Notes: generated by a model not told the origin, from the sequence alone. 21,928 nucleotides of DNA from Lachnospiraceae bacterium (GCA_004558185.1 SFDP01000039.1:1-21928), one strand, 5' to 3'; positions 1-7,982 are shown, counted from the stretch's first letter. Translations and numbers: made by a program.

Positions 1-1
1 T

Positions 2-445
2 TTAAGAAGCCTTGTCAGAAGCGTGGCGGGCGATGAGATGGATTACCTTACTTACGAGTTTGACGAATTTGGCATCTGTGAAGACATTCTATCAGCAAAA
101 CCGCGGTGCAGGATTTGCGTGCTGGCGGATGAAAGCGGCAGTATAAGCGACGAACTGTACGAGCAGTTTTTAGGAGAACTTTTAAGAATGTCACGGTTTG
201 CGGAAATATATGTTTCCGGATTTGCAGGTGGCACTGAGCTTAACGCAGTGCCCCTAAGTAAATATGAGCGAACTATGACCGGAGGGACTGATGTGATACC
301 GGCATATGAGCAGGCTTGCAAAGAGGATTTTGACTGCATAGTGATTCTGACAGACGGGTATCTTGAGTTCCCTGAATTTGAGCCGAAACATACAATTTGG
401 GCAATGCCTGAAAGCTTCGGGTGCAGAATGGAGGTGATTATATGA
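2..445 (+). CDS. VWA-domain protein (DUF2201-like), 3' end only
   Basis: This is the C-terminal part of a von Willebrand factor A-like protein. The frame is open to the window edge with no stop before the GTG at 23, so the gene almost certainly begins upstream and is cut by the window. The metal-ion-dependent adhesion site is complete: DESGS at nt 128-142 (DxSGS), a GGTD motif near nt 284-295 supplying the threonine, and the aspartate in ILTDG near nt 345-359. DUF2201-type VWA proteins usually pair with an upstream MoxR-like AAA+ ATPase as a chaperone-like module; that partner would lie outside this window. The last codons overlap the next start as ATGA, so the two are translationally coupled. 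The cellular role of this family is not well established, and the substrate is unknown. Confidence 0.8.
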   Translation, partial: LRSLVRSVAGDEMDYLTYEFDEFGICEDILSAKPRCRICVLADESGSISDELYEQFLGELLRMSRFAEIYVSGFAGGTELNAVPLSKYERTMTGGTDVIPAYEQACKEDFDCIVILTDGYLEFPEFEPKHTIWAMPESFGCRMEVII

Positions 446-1773
446 GAAAACTGGGAAGCATTGAAAAAACGGAGGATTTTATTCTGGCTGTTGCAGGCGG
501 AGCGGATATTAACGGAACGTGGAAAGGCTCGCCGCTTGTAGAACACTTTTTTACCGAATCAATGCGGCATATTGTAGTGTATCCCAACGGTCATCCCAAA
601 GAGCATCCGGACAGAGACATGGAGAAACTGAATGTTCTGATTCAGGCAGGGGCAGATGTGAGTCCGTTATTCTCGTCATCATATGAGTATTACGAGTATG
701 GGAACCTTGTCAGGCTTATTATCAGGCGCATGAAGCTTCTAAATGTCGTACTTGGCAGTGAGCAGGCACGGACTATGGCTGCACAGAGTCCTGTATACAG
801 AAATGACCTTATGAATCTGAGGAATGCCATGGATGAGCTTGCAGAGAAGCTGGGTGTATCCCGACAGTCAGTATCTAAATGGGAAGGGGCACAGTCCATC
901 CCTGATCTTAATCGTATCCTTCAACTGGCAGAACTGTTTAATGTATCCACAGACTACTTATTGAAAGAAGATGCCAAAAAAGAAACGGAACCTGCACCAC
1001 TTTCCGAATCCATAGAAACGGTGAAAGGATTGCGCCATGTGAGTATGGAAGAGGCATCTGATTTTCTCAGGCTTCAGGAAAAAAATGCTCCCTTTATTGC
1101 CATGGGTGTATCCTTATGTATAGCCTCTCCTATCCTTCTGATTGTATTGAGCGGTCTGGCCGAGAGCGGGCTGTTTGGTATTTCGGAAAATCTTTCCGCA
1201 GGACTGGGCGTGACGATTTTGCTGATTATGGTTGCCATAGGAGTTCTTATTTTCGTTAAATGTAGTACAGAAACAAAAAAATACGAATTTTTAGATACCA
1301 CGGAGATTGATACTGCATATGGTGTTGAAGGTATGGCCAGAGAGAAGAAAGAGGCCTTTTCAAGGAAATTCACTCTAAATATTTCCATTGGTATAATGCT
1401 TTGCATCCTGTGCTCTGTCCCCTTGCTGATCAGCAGCTTTCTTACTGAGAAGGGATATATCCTTACTGCTATGGTAGGTTTACTTTTGCTTATTGTTTCT
1501 TTTGCCGTAAATCGGTTCGTCAGCGTAGGGATAATTAACTCCGGTTATGAAAAATTACTTCAAGAGGGGGATTATACTCCCGGAAAGAAAAAATCAGCTC
1601 CTATAATAGACCGGATAGCCAGCATCTATTGGCTTCTTACCGTTGCCATCTATCTGGCATGGTCCTTTTCCAGCATGAAATGGCAGCTTACCTGGTTAGT
1701 ATGGCCCGTTGCAGGAGTATTGTTTGGTGCAGTTGTCATCGTGGTAAAGATGGTGATTAAGGCAGAGGATTAA
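442..1773 (+). CDS. chimeric protein: ankyrin-like N-terminus fused to truncated XRE HTH with six-helix membrane domain
   Basis: 443 aa, starting at the ATG at 442 because GGAGGTGAT lies at 430-438 and the start overlaps the previous stop; an in-frame ATG at 421 has no such site. Residues 1-130 look like a degenerate ankyrin-type protein (GGADINGTWKGSPL near 19-32, LIQAGADV near 66-73), which fits co-transcription with the VWA gene. From E132 the sequence abruptly becomes a Cro/CI regulator: ELAEKLGVSRQSVSKWEGA, then DLNRILQLAELF and STDYLL. About six hydrophobic segments follow, near residues 218-240, 254-273, 311-333, 340-363, 393-411 and 416-438. HTH-plus-membrane proteins of this type normally begin with a helix of about 25 residues before SQEELAEKLG; that part is missing and replaced. 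I infer a deletion fusion near nt 830-840. An ATG at 829 preceded by TGAGGA could allow internal initiation of the regulator part. DNA binding may be lost. Confidence 0.75.
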   Translation: MRKLGSIEKTEDFILAVAGGADINGTWKGSPLVEHFFTESMRHIVVYPNGHPKEHPDRDMEKLNVLIQAGADVSPLFSSSYEYYEYGNLVRLIIRRMKLLNVVLGSEQARTMAAQSPVYRNDLMNLRNAMDELAEKLGVSRQSVSKWEGAQSIPDLNRILQLAELFNVSTDYLLKEDAKKETEPAPLSESIETVKGLRHVSMEEASDFLRLQEKNAPFIAMGVSLCIASPILLIVLSGLAESGLFGISENLSAGLGVTILLIMVAIGVLIFVKCSTETKKYEFLDTTEIDTAYGVEGMAREKKEAFSRKFTLNISIGIMLCILCSVPLLISSFLTEKGYILTAMVGLLLLIVSFAVNRFVSVGIINSGYEKLLQEGDYTPGKKKSAPIIDRIASIYWLLTVAIYLAWSFSSMKWQLTWLVWPVAGVLFGAVVIVVKMVIKAED

Positions 1774-1869
1774 GAGATAATAGGCACATGGCATTGACTT
1801 GGCGGTTTCATCTCTGATCCTGTTATATGCACTGACTCCTGATCATGGTGCAGGTACATACAAAAATAG

Positions 1870-1913
1870 CTTCCCCAGCTCTAAAACTCACCTGATTTTT
1901 AGGTCTGGGGAAG
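1870..1913. terminator. bidirectional intrinsic terminator hairpin
   Basis: CTTCCCCAG (1870-1878) pairs with CTGGGGAAG (1905-1913), and inside it CTAAAA (1881-1886) pairs with TTTTAG (1897-1902). On the + strand it is followed by GTTTTAC and could end the chimeric HTH gene, 97 nt upstream. On the - strand it is followed by CTATTTTTG and could end the permease transcript coming from the right. The rest of 1774-1970 holds no convincing gene. Confidence 0.75.
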
Positions 1914-1970
1914 GTTTTACAGGATATAGTCAGCCTTTTGTCTGCATCTTATTATCCTACTTCTCTCTTA

Positions 1971-2130
1971 GTGCAACGGTTTTAAATTAACTACACCATA
2001 TCACTTGTCTATTTTCCCGATAGCACAGGACAAAAATCCTCAGCGTAGCCTGCTACGCCTACGTTTTTTGCCCTGCACTCTCAGAAAAATATACTGCGTG
2101 AATAGTGCAGTTATTTAGAAACCGTTACAC
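1971..2130. mobile_element. 160-bp palindromic MITE-like element with TA flanks
   Basis: The whole stretch is one imperfect palindrome: 78-nt arms (1971-2048 and 2053-2130) around a CCTG loop. An ungapped hand alignment pairs about 54 of 78 positions. The ends are best conserved (GTGCAACGGTTTT on the left, GTGTAACGGTTTC on the inverted right), and the core GCGTAG/CTACGC pairs perfectly. Both ends are flanked by TA (1969-1970 and 2131-2132), the target duplication made by Tc1/mariner/IS630-type transposases. There is no room for a transposase, so it would be a non-autonomous element. Its right 6 bp are also the last codon and stop of the permease gene (GTG TAA on the - strand). Assignment as a MITE is inference from structure; no second copy is visible in this window. 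Confidence 0.65.
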
Positions 2131-4011
2131 TAGCCTTACATTTTTACAGTAAGACATTACCGATAGTCCATAGAATACAAGAAAAACAATCAGTACAATG
2201 ATCACGCTGGCTACATTGATCTGCAGCAGATCGGCATACATCATTTTCTCTAATGCGTGTACCGAAAAACGGGAAGACATCGCCATAATCAGAAACGGCA
2301 GGACATAGGAGACTCCTAACTCACAGATAATTGATTTTTTCAGCACGCCGCTGTCATACCCCAACTTCTGTAATACCCGATAACGTTCAGTATCCTCATA
2401 GGCATCATTATATACTCTCATAAACATAATACAGCCTCCTGCTACAACGAATACCATGAACATAAAGATGGACAGCGCATACAGTATCTTTACCCATTCA
2501 ATTTCTTCTCTTATTTTTTGGGGATCCGTGGAAATCCTTCCGGTATAGCTTTCTTCTTCTATGCTGCTTAACTCTCTGGTTGCTTCCTCTACTCGGGCAA
2601 AATTCTCCAAATCTTCCAGCTTATAGCTGTAAAGATAGAATTCCTGTCCCAGAGAGCTGAGCCGTTCATATTCTCTGTCACTAACCAGATAAAAACTTAT
2701 CTTCTCCTGCAGTGCACCTCCCAGAAAAGGTAATCTTGTTTCCGCAATCTGTTCATATTCCCGGTCATGAACCTTGACTAAAATCCTCTCCTGTATGTTA
2801 AGCAAAGACATCAGATTCATAAACGTCAGCAGAATAGTCTCCTGATCGGCAGGCTCCGGGAGAGAAAACTCAATGCCAATCTCATGTGCCAGCCTCTCCA
2901 CCTGTCCATAGGCTAATACTCCATAAGGACTGTCTTCAAAAAATACTACCTGAATTTGAGAGTGATAGGCAATGGGGTCAATTTTCTGTATCGTTTCTCT
3001 TGCCCTTTCCTCCAGCTTTTGATCAACGGTTAAAAACTGAAAGGTATAGATATCGTGGGAATTGACTATGTTTTCATAGCGATATTTCATGGCAAAACCA
3101 GTGGCCAGTGCCGTAGCTGCACACAAAATCAGAACACACACCATGGCATATGTACGATAATTTTTTCTGATACGAAACACCACATTGTTTATCCATAGGT
3201 TCCTCTGCTTTTCATAGAGAAAGACTTTGTTTGCTGCCAATCCTTGAAAAATCACAGGAAGCAATCCTCCAAACAGAAGATACACTCCCACAGTCACGAA
3301 AACGACTGCTGCAAAAACATACGCCATAACCTCCTGTCCGCCTTCCTTGACGGCAAGATAATAGCCAAATCCTAATGCTCCCACCCCCATGACAGCCTTC
3401 AATAACAATATCCACTTTTTTTGTCCGACATACTCATTCTTTTTTGCTGCCATCACCAGATTCAGCACACTGCTTCTTACGATATTCACATAGCCTTTGA
3501 AAGCAAACAGCAGATAGATCAGAAAATAGACTATCGCCGTATTGATAACAGGCTCAAGAGAAGGCCAGAATCGTATGGACACCGCAATTTCGGTCATGGC
3601 CAGAAGAATCATCTGAAATAAGGCTGTCGTCAGAATTCCCAGAACAATGCCCAGGAGGAATGATGCCATGCCGGTAAATGCTGTCTCGAGCATATACAAT
3701 CCTCCTATTTTCTGATTGCTCAGTCCCATAAAGACATAGATACCTATTTCTTTTTTTTGCCTCGTTAAAAATACATTTGTAGAATATCCGATAAAAAAGA
3801 GCATAAAACAGCCCAAAACAAGGGAAAACACCTCTACGATGCTCTTAATGTTCCGTGCATTAAAGCCTTTTAATACAGAAAAGGCATCGGAATAGATGAT
3901 ATTTTGAAAATGATAAAAAATCATAATCGTAAAGGCCTGAGAAAAAATCAATGCCAGATAGCTTCTCAGGCTGCTTTTAAAATTCTTGTAAGCAAGCCCT
4001 GTCATTCGCAT
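2125..4011 (-). CDS. BceB-like FtsX-family ABC permease (peptide-antibiotic sensing/resistance)
   Basis: 628 aa membrane subunit of a Bce/Vra-type ABC transporter, which frees lipid II-cycle targets from antimicrobial peptides and signals flux to the partner kinase. I count ten membrane segments, near residues 17-36, 60-80, 112-136, 155-175, 203-220, 229-250, 288-308, 512-531, 563-580 and 599-619. The large extracytoplasmic domain between helices 7 and 8 (about 309-508) is the family hallmark and the peptide-specificity region. GGGAGGTGATC upstream fits the ATG at 4011, which overlaps the ATPase gene; a second ATG at 4005 forms an ATGA overlap and is possible. The 3' end is odd: the final V codon and TAA stop lie inside the palindromic element at 1971-2130, so the native C-terminus may have been changed. 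The inducing peptide cannot be told from sequence. Confidence 0.92.
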   Translation of the reverse strand: MRMTGLAYKNFKSSLRSYLALIFSQAFTIMIFYHFQNIIYSDAFSVLKGFNARNIKSIVEVFSLVLGCFMLFFIGYSTNVFLTRQKKEIGIYVFMGLSNQKIGGLYMLETAFTGMASFLLGIVLGILTTALFQMILLAMTEIAVSIRFWPSLEPVINTAIVYFLIYLLFAFKGYVNIVRSSVLNLVMAAKKNEYVGQKKWILLLKAVMGVGALGFGYYLAVKEGGQEVMAYVFAAVVFVTVGVYLLFGGLLPVIFQGLAANKVFLYEKQRNLWINNVVFRIRKNYRTYAMVCVLILCAATALATGFAMKYRYENIVNSHDIYTFQFLTVDQKLEERARETIQKIDPIAYHSQIQVVFFEDSPYGVLAYGQVERLAHEIGIEFSLPEPADQETILLTFMNLMSLLNIQERILVKVHDREYEQIAETRLPFLGGALQEKISFYLVSDREYERLSSLGQEFYLYSYKLEDLENFARVEEATRELSSIEEESYTGRISTDPQKIREEIEWVKILYALSIFMFMVFVVAGGCIMFMRVYNDAYEDTERYRVLQKLGYDSGVLKKSIICELGVSYVLPFLIMAMSSRFSVHALEKMMYADLLQINVASVIIVLIVFLVFYGLSVMSYCKNVRLV

Positions 4012-4769
4012 AACAGATCACCTCCCATAGCGGCCTGTAAATCAATAATCCGGTCATAGAATTCTTTTCTACTGTTCCCTTTATTGATCTTGCACTGCAC
4101 CATACCATCTTTAAGAAGATATACCTCTTTTGCATAGGAAGCACAATAGGAATCATGGGTTACCATAAGAATCGTGGCTCCCGAATCTTCATTAACCCTG
4201 CTTAAACATTCCAGCAGTTCCCGTCCCGTTCTGGAATCCAGGGCTCCCGTAGGCTCATCCGCAAAAATAATTTCCGGTTCAGTGATCAGCGCCCGGCATA
4301 CCGTGCCTCTTTGCTTCTGTCCTCCCGACAATTGGTAGGGATACTTCTTCAGGTGGTCGGATAATCCAAAGATCTCTGCCAATTCCTTCGTCTTTTTTAT
4401 ACAGATCTCACCCTTTACTTCATTTAACGATAAGGGTAAGGCAATATTATCCTGTAATGTCATCGTATCCAGTAAATTGTAATCCTGAAATACAAAACCG
4501 ATCTTATCCCTCCGTATTTTGGAAAGCTCCTTATTAGATACCTTCAGGATATCCTGACCGTCCAGGATTACTGTGCCCTGAGTTGGCCGATCAATGGTAG
4601 ATAGGATGTTTAAAAGTGTGGTTTTACCTGAGCCGGAAGGCCCCATAATAGCAATAAAGTCCTTTTCATATATGGTCAGATCAATTCCCTTAAGTACCTT
4701 GGCCTGTATCTCCTTCGTTCCGTAGCTTTTAACCAGATTTTTGATTTCCAATACCTTTTTTCGACTCAT
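4002..4769 (-). CDS. BceA-like ABC transporter ATP-binding protein
   Basis: 255 aa cytoplasmic ATPase that powers the adjacent permease. Visible motifs are Walker A GPSGSGKT at 43-50, the Q-loop in VFQDYN near 93-98, signature LSGGQ at 147-151, Walker B IIFADEP at 167-173 with the D-loop ALD, and the switch histidine in THD at 205. The VFQDYNLLDTMT stretch and overall length match the MacB/LolD/BceA group. I chose the ATG at 4769: GGAGG sits 6-7 nt upstream of it, while the in-frame ATG at 4781 overlaps that binding site. The stop overlaps the permease start. The gene lies downstream of the kinase across a gap of about 200 bp containing a BceR-type operator, so it is probably induced separately from the regulator genes. 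Confidence 0.93.
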   Translation of the reverse strand: MSRKKVLEIKNLVKSYGTKEIQAKVLKGIDLTIYEKDFIAIMGPSGSGKTTLLNILSTIDRPTQGTVILDGQDILKVSNKELSKIRRDKIGFVFQDYNLLDTMTLQDNIALPLSLNEVKGEICIKKTKELAEIFGLSDHLKKYPYQLSGGQKQRGTVCRALITEPEIIFADEPTGALDSRTGRELLECLSRVNEDSGATILMVTHDSYCASYAKEVYLLKDGMVQCKINKGNSRKEFYDRIIDLQAAMGGDLLCE

Positions 4770-4930
4770 TTTTTCCTCCATTTCAACGTATTGTGTCGAA
4801 GGAAGGCCTGCCAGACAGAGTCCTCTCTAACTCAGTCACAAAACGTTTCCTCTCCCGTTCTGCTGCAAGCCTATCCTTCTATCTGATCATAGTCCAATAT
4901 GGATTGAAAATCCTTACTGCTACATGACAA

Positions 4931-4970
4931 AATCCCCTGCAACCTTACAATTCTGTCAGATTGGGGGATT
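4931..4970 (-). terminator. possible weak terminator after the kinase gene
   Basis: AATCCCC and GGGGATT pair across 4931-4937 and 4964-4970 on the - strand, followed by TTTTG. It begins 3 nt after the kinase stop. The loop is long (26 nt) and contains the BceR-type operator, so this may be a leaky terminator separating regulator and transporter transcripts, or chance pairing. Confidence 0.35.
4945..4958 (-). promoter_or_regulatory. candidate BceR-type operator for the ABC transporter genes
   Basis: On the - strand this reads TGACA-GAAT-TGTAA, an inverted repeat matching the TNACA-N4-TGTAA pattern described for BceR-like regulators. It sits between the kinase gene and the ATPase gene, upstream of bceA-like, where such sites normally lie. 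A TATGAT at 4886-4891 (- strand) could be the -10 of the controlled promoter. No good -35 is visible, as expected for an activator-dependent promoter. Binding by the neighbouring regulator is inferred. Confidence 0.6.
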
Positions 4971-4973
4971 AAT

Positions 4974-5939
4974 CTATTTGGGAAATGAAATAACAAATTG
5001 AGTATATTTTCCGAACCTGCTGTCCACGGCAATATCGTGGCCCAGTCGCTTTATAGCCTCCATAGCCAGATAAAGGCCCATTCCTGTAGATTTATATTTC
5101 CCATTATGATAGTTTTTTCCAGTATATCCCTTTTCAAAAATACGCCCAATGTCACTGGCCTGTATTCCTTCACCAAAATCCTTGATAAACAGATATGTAC
5201 CCTCTGCATCATTCTCCATCCATATCTGTAATTTAGGAGAATTTGCGGCATACTTTACTGCATTGCTGATTAGCTGATCCAGTACATAAACGATCCAAGT
5301 GGGATCAGTGTAAACCAGATAGTCCTCCTCCTTCATTTCTATCTCAAATTTTTTCTGTATCAGAAAAAACTGATTATTTTTGATAGAGGTTTGTATACAT
5401 TCCTTAAGCCAGGTTTGTCTGATTTGAAGATCAAACAGAGGGCTTTGCAGCTTACAGCCAAGCAACAGGACATTCAGGCTGCGGTTCATTCGCTCAAGCT
5501 GCTCCTTCAGCTCTCCTTTTAGCTCCGGTTCATTTATACTTTCATTCAGCAGCATTCCCGTGGCCAGAGGGATCTTCATCTCATGGCACCATTTTGCCAC
5601 ATAGTCCTGCAATTCACAGCTTTCATCAAATTTTTCCTGCAGTTGTACCTTTAACACAAGCATATCGTGATCATAAACTTCCTGCTCCTCCAGTTCCTTC
5701 AGTTGTTGGCCAATCAGATCTTCACTGGCCAGAAGTTCTCCTATTCGTCTTTTCTTTTTTAAATAGCATCTGCAATCCAATAAAAAAAAGACCAAAAAAC
5801 CGATTCCAAAGAGAAAATCTATATAATACAGGTATCCCTTTTCAATTCCTGGAACCAGATATAAGAAATAGAGGTTAAAGGTAAGAACGATTTCCATAAT
5901 GAACAGATAATAGCGAAATGTTTTCTTGCGATAGCTCAT
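4974..5939 (-). CDS. BceS-like intramembrane-sensing histidine kinase
   Basis: 321 aa membrane kinase. Two hydrophobic segments (about 11-30 and 37-55) are separated by only about six residues. Such a tiny outside loop marks intramembrane-sensing kinases, which do not bind peptide themselves and read the state of their BceAB partner. Motifs: phosphoacceptor H119 in WCHEMKIPLA, N box QLISNAVKY (N226), G1 box DFGEG (254-258) and G2 STGMGL (284-289). The start at 5939 overlaps the regulator stop as ATGA, so the two are co-translated; an in-frame ATG at 5990 would need a 17-residue extension lying inside the regulator gene. The transporter genes follow downstream, completing a standard Bce module. 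Confidence 0.93.
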   Translation of the reverse strand: MSYRKKTFRYYLFIMEIVLTFNLYFLYLVPGIEKGYLYYIDFLFGIGFLVFFLLDCRCYLKKKRRIGELLASEDLIGQQLKELEEQEVYDHDMLVLKVQLQEKFDESCELQDYVAKWCHEMKIPLATGMLLNESINEPELKGELKEQLERMNRSLNVLLLGCKLQSPLFDLQIRQTWLKECIQTSIKNNQFFLIQKKFEIEMKEEDYLVYTDPTWIVYVLDQLISNAVKYAANSPKLQIWMENDAEGTYLFIKDFGEGIQASDIGRIFEKGYTGKNYHNGKYKSTGMGLYLAMEAIKRLGHDIAVDSRFGKYTQFVISFPK

Positions 5940-6616
5940 GGCAGCAAATACCCCTGCCCCTTTCTCGTCAGAATCACTTCCTGCCCACAAAATTCTTTCA
6001 GCTTTCTTCTCAGTCGGCTGATTACCGTAGTCAAGGTTCCATCAGAAACAAACTCATCTGTACTCCACAATACCATCATTAATTCCTCTCTGGTAACAAT
6101 CTTCGACTTTTCTTCATGCAGCTTTGCCAGAATCTTCTGCTCAGACTTCGTCAAGTCAATTTCTTTGTTCTCAAAAAGCACTGTCCCCCTTTGTGGATCA
6201 AAACCAATTTCTTTGGTTATGTATGCTTGGGTTTCTACCTTGTATTGATAGGTTCGTCGTAAAACAGCTTCAATTTTTGCCTTCAGCAATTCCAGTCGGA
6301 AGGGCTTTTCCACATAATCATCTCCCCCCTGTGATATTGCCATAATCTTGTCCCTGTCATCGCTGCGGCTGCTGATATAGATAACAGGCACCTGAGACAC
6401 CCTTCTTAACTGCGAGCACCAATAGATTCCATCATAATAGGGTAAGTTAATATCCATCAGCACAAGCTGAGGCTGGATCTTTATAAATGCTCCCAGAATC
6501 TCCTCAAAATCCTGAACTGTATCTACCTCATATCCCCACCTGGCTAAAAATGTGCCAATCTCTCGTGCCAGCAGCTCATCATCTTCAACAAGCATGATTA
6601 CCATTTTACTCTCCAT
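5936..6616 (-). CDS. BceR-like OmpR-family response regulator
   Basis: 226 aa DNA-binding response regulator. The receiver domain (about 5-120) has acidic residues E11/D12/D13, phosphoacceptor D55 in LVLMDINLP, the switch serine S82 and K104 in EKPF. The C-terminal winged-helix domain (about 130-226) contains LTKSEQKILAKL and a recognition region ending in SRLRRKL. It should activate the ABC transporter genes through the operator at 4945-4958 after phosphorylation by the kinase. The start at 6616 has TAGGAGAG upstream; an ATG at 6604 with GGAGAG is also possible. The gene starts 10 nt after dtd, with no promoter between, so it is transcribed from the phosphatase/dtd side. Confidence 0.94.
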   Translation of the reverse strand: MESKMVIMLVEDDELLAREIGTFLARWGYEVDTVQDFEEILGAFIKIQPQLVLMDINLPYYDGIYWCSQLRRVSQVPVIYISSRSDDRDKIMAISQGGDDYVEKPFRLELLKAKIEAVLRRTYQYKVETQAYITKEIGFDPQRGTVLFENKEIDLTKSEQKILAKLHEEKSKIVTREELMMVLWSTDEFVSDGTLTTVISRLRRKLKEFCGQEVILTRKGQGYLLP

Positions 6617-6626
6617 CCCAACTCTC

Positions 6627-7073
6627 CTAAAGCTCCTGACTGTCTACCAGAATAGTAAAGGGACCATCATTGAGCAGCTCTACCTTCATATCGGCTCCGA
6701 ACTCCCCTTGCTCCACTGTCTCTATCTGCTTTTTACACTCATCAATAATATATTCGTATAGGGCTTTTGCCATATCCGGTGCCCCCGCCTGAATAAAGCT
6801 TGGTCGGTTCCCTTTCCTGCAGTCTGCATAAAGGGTAAATTGGCTGATTAACAGAAGGCTTCCTCCTACATCGGATAAAGCCAGATTGGTTTTTCGCTGC
6901 TCATCCTCGAAAATACGGAGTCCAATCAGCTTTTTGATCATCTTATCTGCAATTTCCTTCGTATCCTCCTGGCAGACTCCAATAAAAACCAGGAAGCCTT
7001 TTTCAATGGCTCCTATCTGTCTTTCTTCCACCTTCACCGAAGCCTTACTTACCCGCTGAATAACAAAACGCAT
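6627..7073 (-). CDS. dtd: D-aminoacyl-tRNA deacylase
   Basis: 148 aa, the usual length for bacterial DTD. The enzyme hydrolyses D-amino acids (and glycine mis-charged on tRNA-Ala) from tRNAs, keeping them out of proteins. Both signature motifs are present: SQFTL at 77-81 and NDGPFT at 135-140, the Gly-Pro motif that enforces chirality. AAGGAGG just upstream fixes the start at 7073; the in-frame ATG at 7100 lies before the binding site. dtd lies between a HAD phosphatase and a Bce-type regulator, separated from the latter by 10 nt, so regulator expression probably depends on read-through from the dtd promoter. Confidence 0.95.
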   Translation of the reverse strand: MRFVIQRVSKASVKVEERQIGAIEKGFLVFIGVCQEDTKEIADKMIKKLIGLRIFEDEQRKTNLALSDVGGSLLLISQFTLYADCRKGNRPSFIQAGAPDMAKALYEYIIDECKKQIETVEQGEFGADMKVELLNDGPFTILVDSQEL

Positions 7074-7142
7074 TTTTCCTCCTTGATAAAACCTTACCAT
7101 TTCTCCTTTAGCTGATCATATATCCTATTGTAACCAAATTGT

Positions 7143-7982
7143 TTATAACTGCCTCAATATCTGCAGCACCCCATCATTCACATTAGTATCTGCAACATAA
7201 CGGCTGATATCTTTAATTTCCTTTCGGGCATTGCCAACCGCCACGCTGTTAGGAATGGAACTCAGCATACCATAATCATTCATGTTGTCCCCAAAGGCCA
7301 GCACTTCCTCCCTTTTCAGTCCATACTCCTCCATAATTTCTGCCAGAGCACTTCCCTTGTGAATTCCCCGCTGGCAAACGTTTAACCACATTTCACCTGC
7401 GGCCATTACCTCTACCTTGGGATGGCTGTTCCATTTTCTCATAAAGGCTCCACCTACCGCCTCTAACACATCCCCCGGATAATAGAGACCGAAGCTCATC
7501 ACTCCGGCCTCACTGGGAATACCCTCCGGCATTCGGTCAATTTCTTTTACCTTAAGCTGATAATCTCTGCGCAAAAGTTCACAAAAATGGGGATCTCCTT
7601 TCCAGGCAAAGTTTCCCTCCATGGCAGAAACGTAGGTAGAACATCCCGGTCTGGCTGCCATATCCTTTACAATCTCCTGTACCAGCCCGGGCTCTACGGT
7701 ATGGTAGCGATGCACCTTATCCTGAAAACGGATTACTGCCCCATTGTCATTAATAAATAATACATCCTCCAGGACCGGCTCAAATAAAGGTCTGGCACTC
7801 TCATAATTGCGCCCTGAAACAACGGCAAATCGAATTCCTTTTTCCTTTAATCGACGAATCTGTGTATAATATTCCGGGTTCAGGTTTCCCTTTCCTTCTT
7901 CCACCAGTGTACCATCGATATCACTGCAGACCAGCTTAATCTTCTTTAGTACCTCTTTCGAAATTTGCAAATTTTTCTCCAT
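7143..7982 (-). CDS. Cof-type HAD-IIB family hydrolase (sugar-phosphatase-like)
   Basis: 279 aa cytoplasmic phosphatase. All four HAD motifs are present: motif I DIDGT with D21 (nucleophile) and D23, motif II S56 in VSGRN, motif III K209, and motif IV GDNMND with D232 and D236. The large cap between motifs II and III is of the Cof/YidA type. The natural substrate of such proteins, often sugar phosphates or flavin-related phosphates, cannot be inferred from sequence. The start at 7982 has GAGGTG in front; the ATG at 7994 overlaps that site. It is the first gene of the transcript that continues through dtd and the BceRS-like pair. Confidence 0.88.
   Translation of the reverse strand: MEKNLQISKEVLKKIKLVCSDIDGTLVEEGKGNLNPEYYTQIRRLKEKGIRFAVVSGRNYESARPLFEPVLEDVLFINDNGAVIRFQDKVHRYHTVEPGLVQEIVKDMAARPGCSTYVSAMEGNFAWKGDPHFCELLRRDYQLKVKEIDRMPEGIPSEAGVMSFGLYYPGDVLEAVGGAFMRKWNSHPKVEVMAAGEMWLNVCQRGIHKGSALAEIMEEYGLKREEVLAFGDNMNDYGMLSSIPNSVAVGNARKEIKDISRYVADTNVNDGVLQILRQL

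Noticed and set aside
1799..1990. 63-codon + strand frame after the chimeric HTH gene
   Set aside because: It lies across the terminator hairpin and the start of the palindromic element and has no ribosome binding site.
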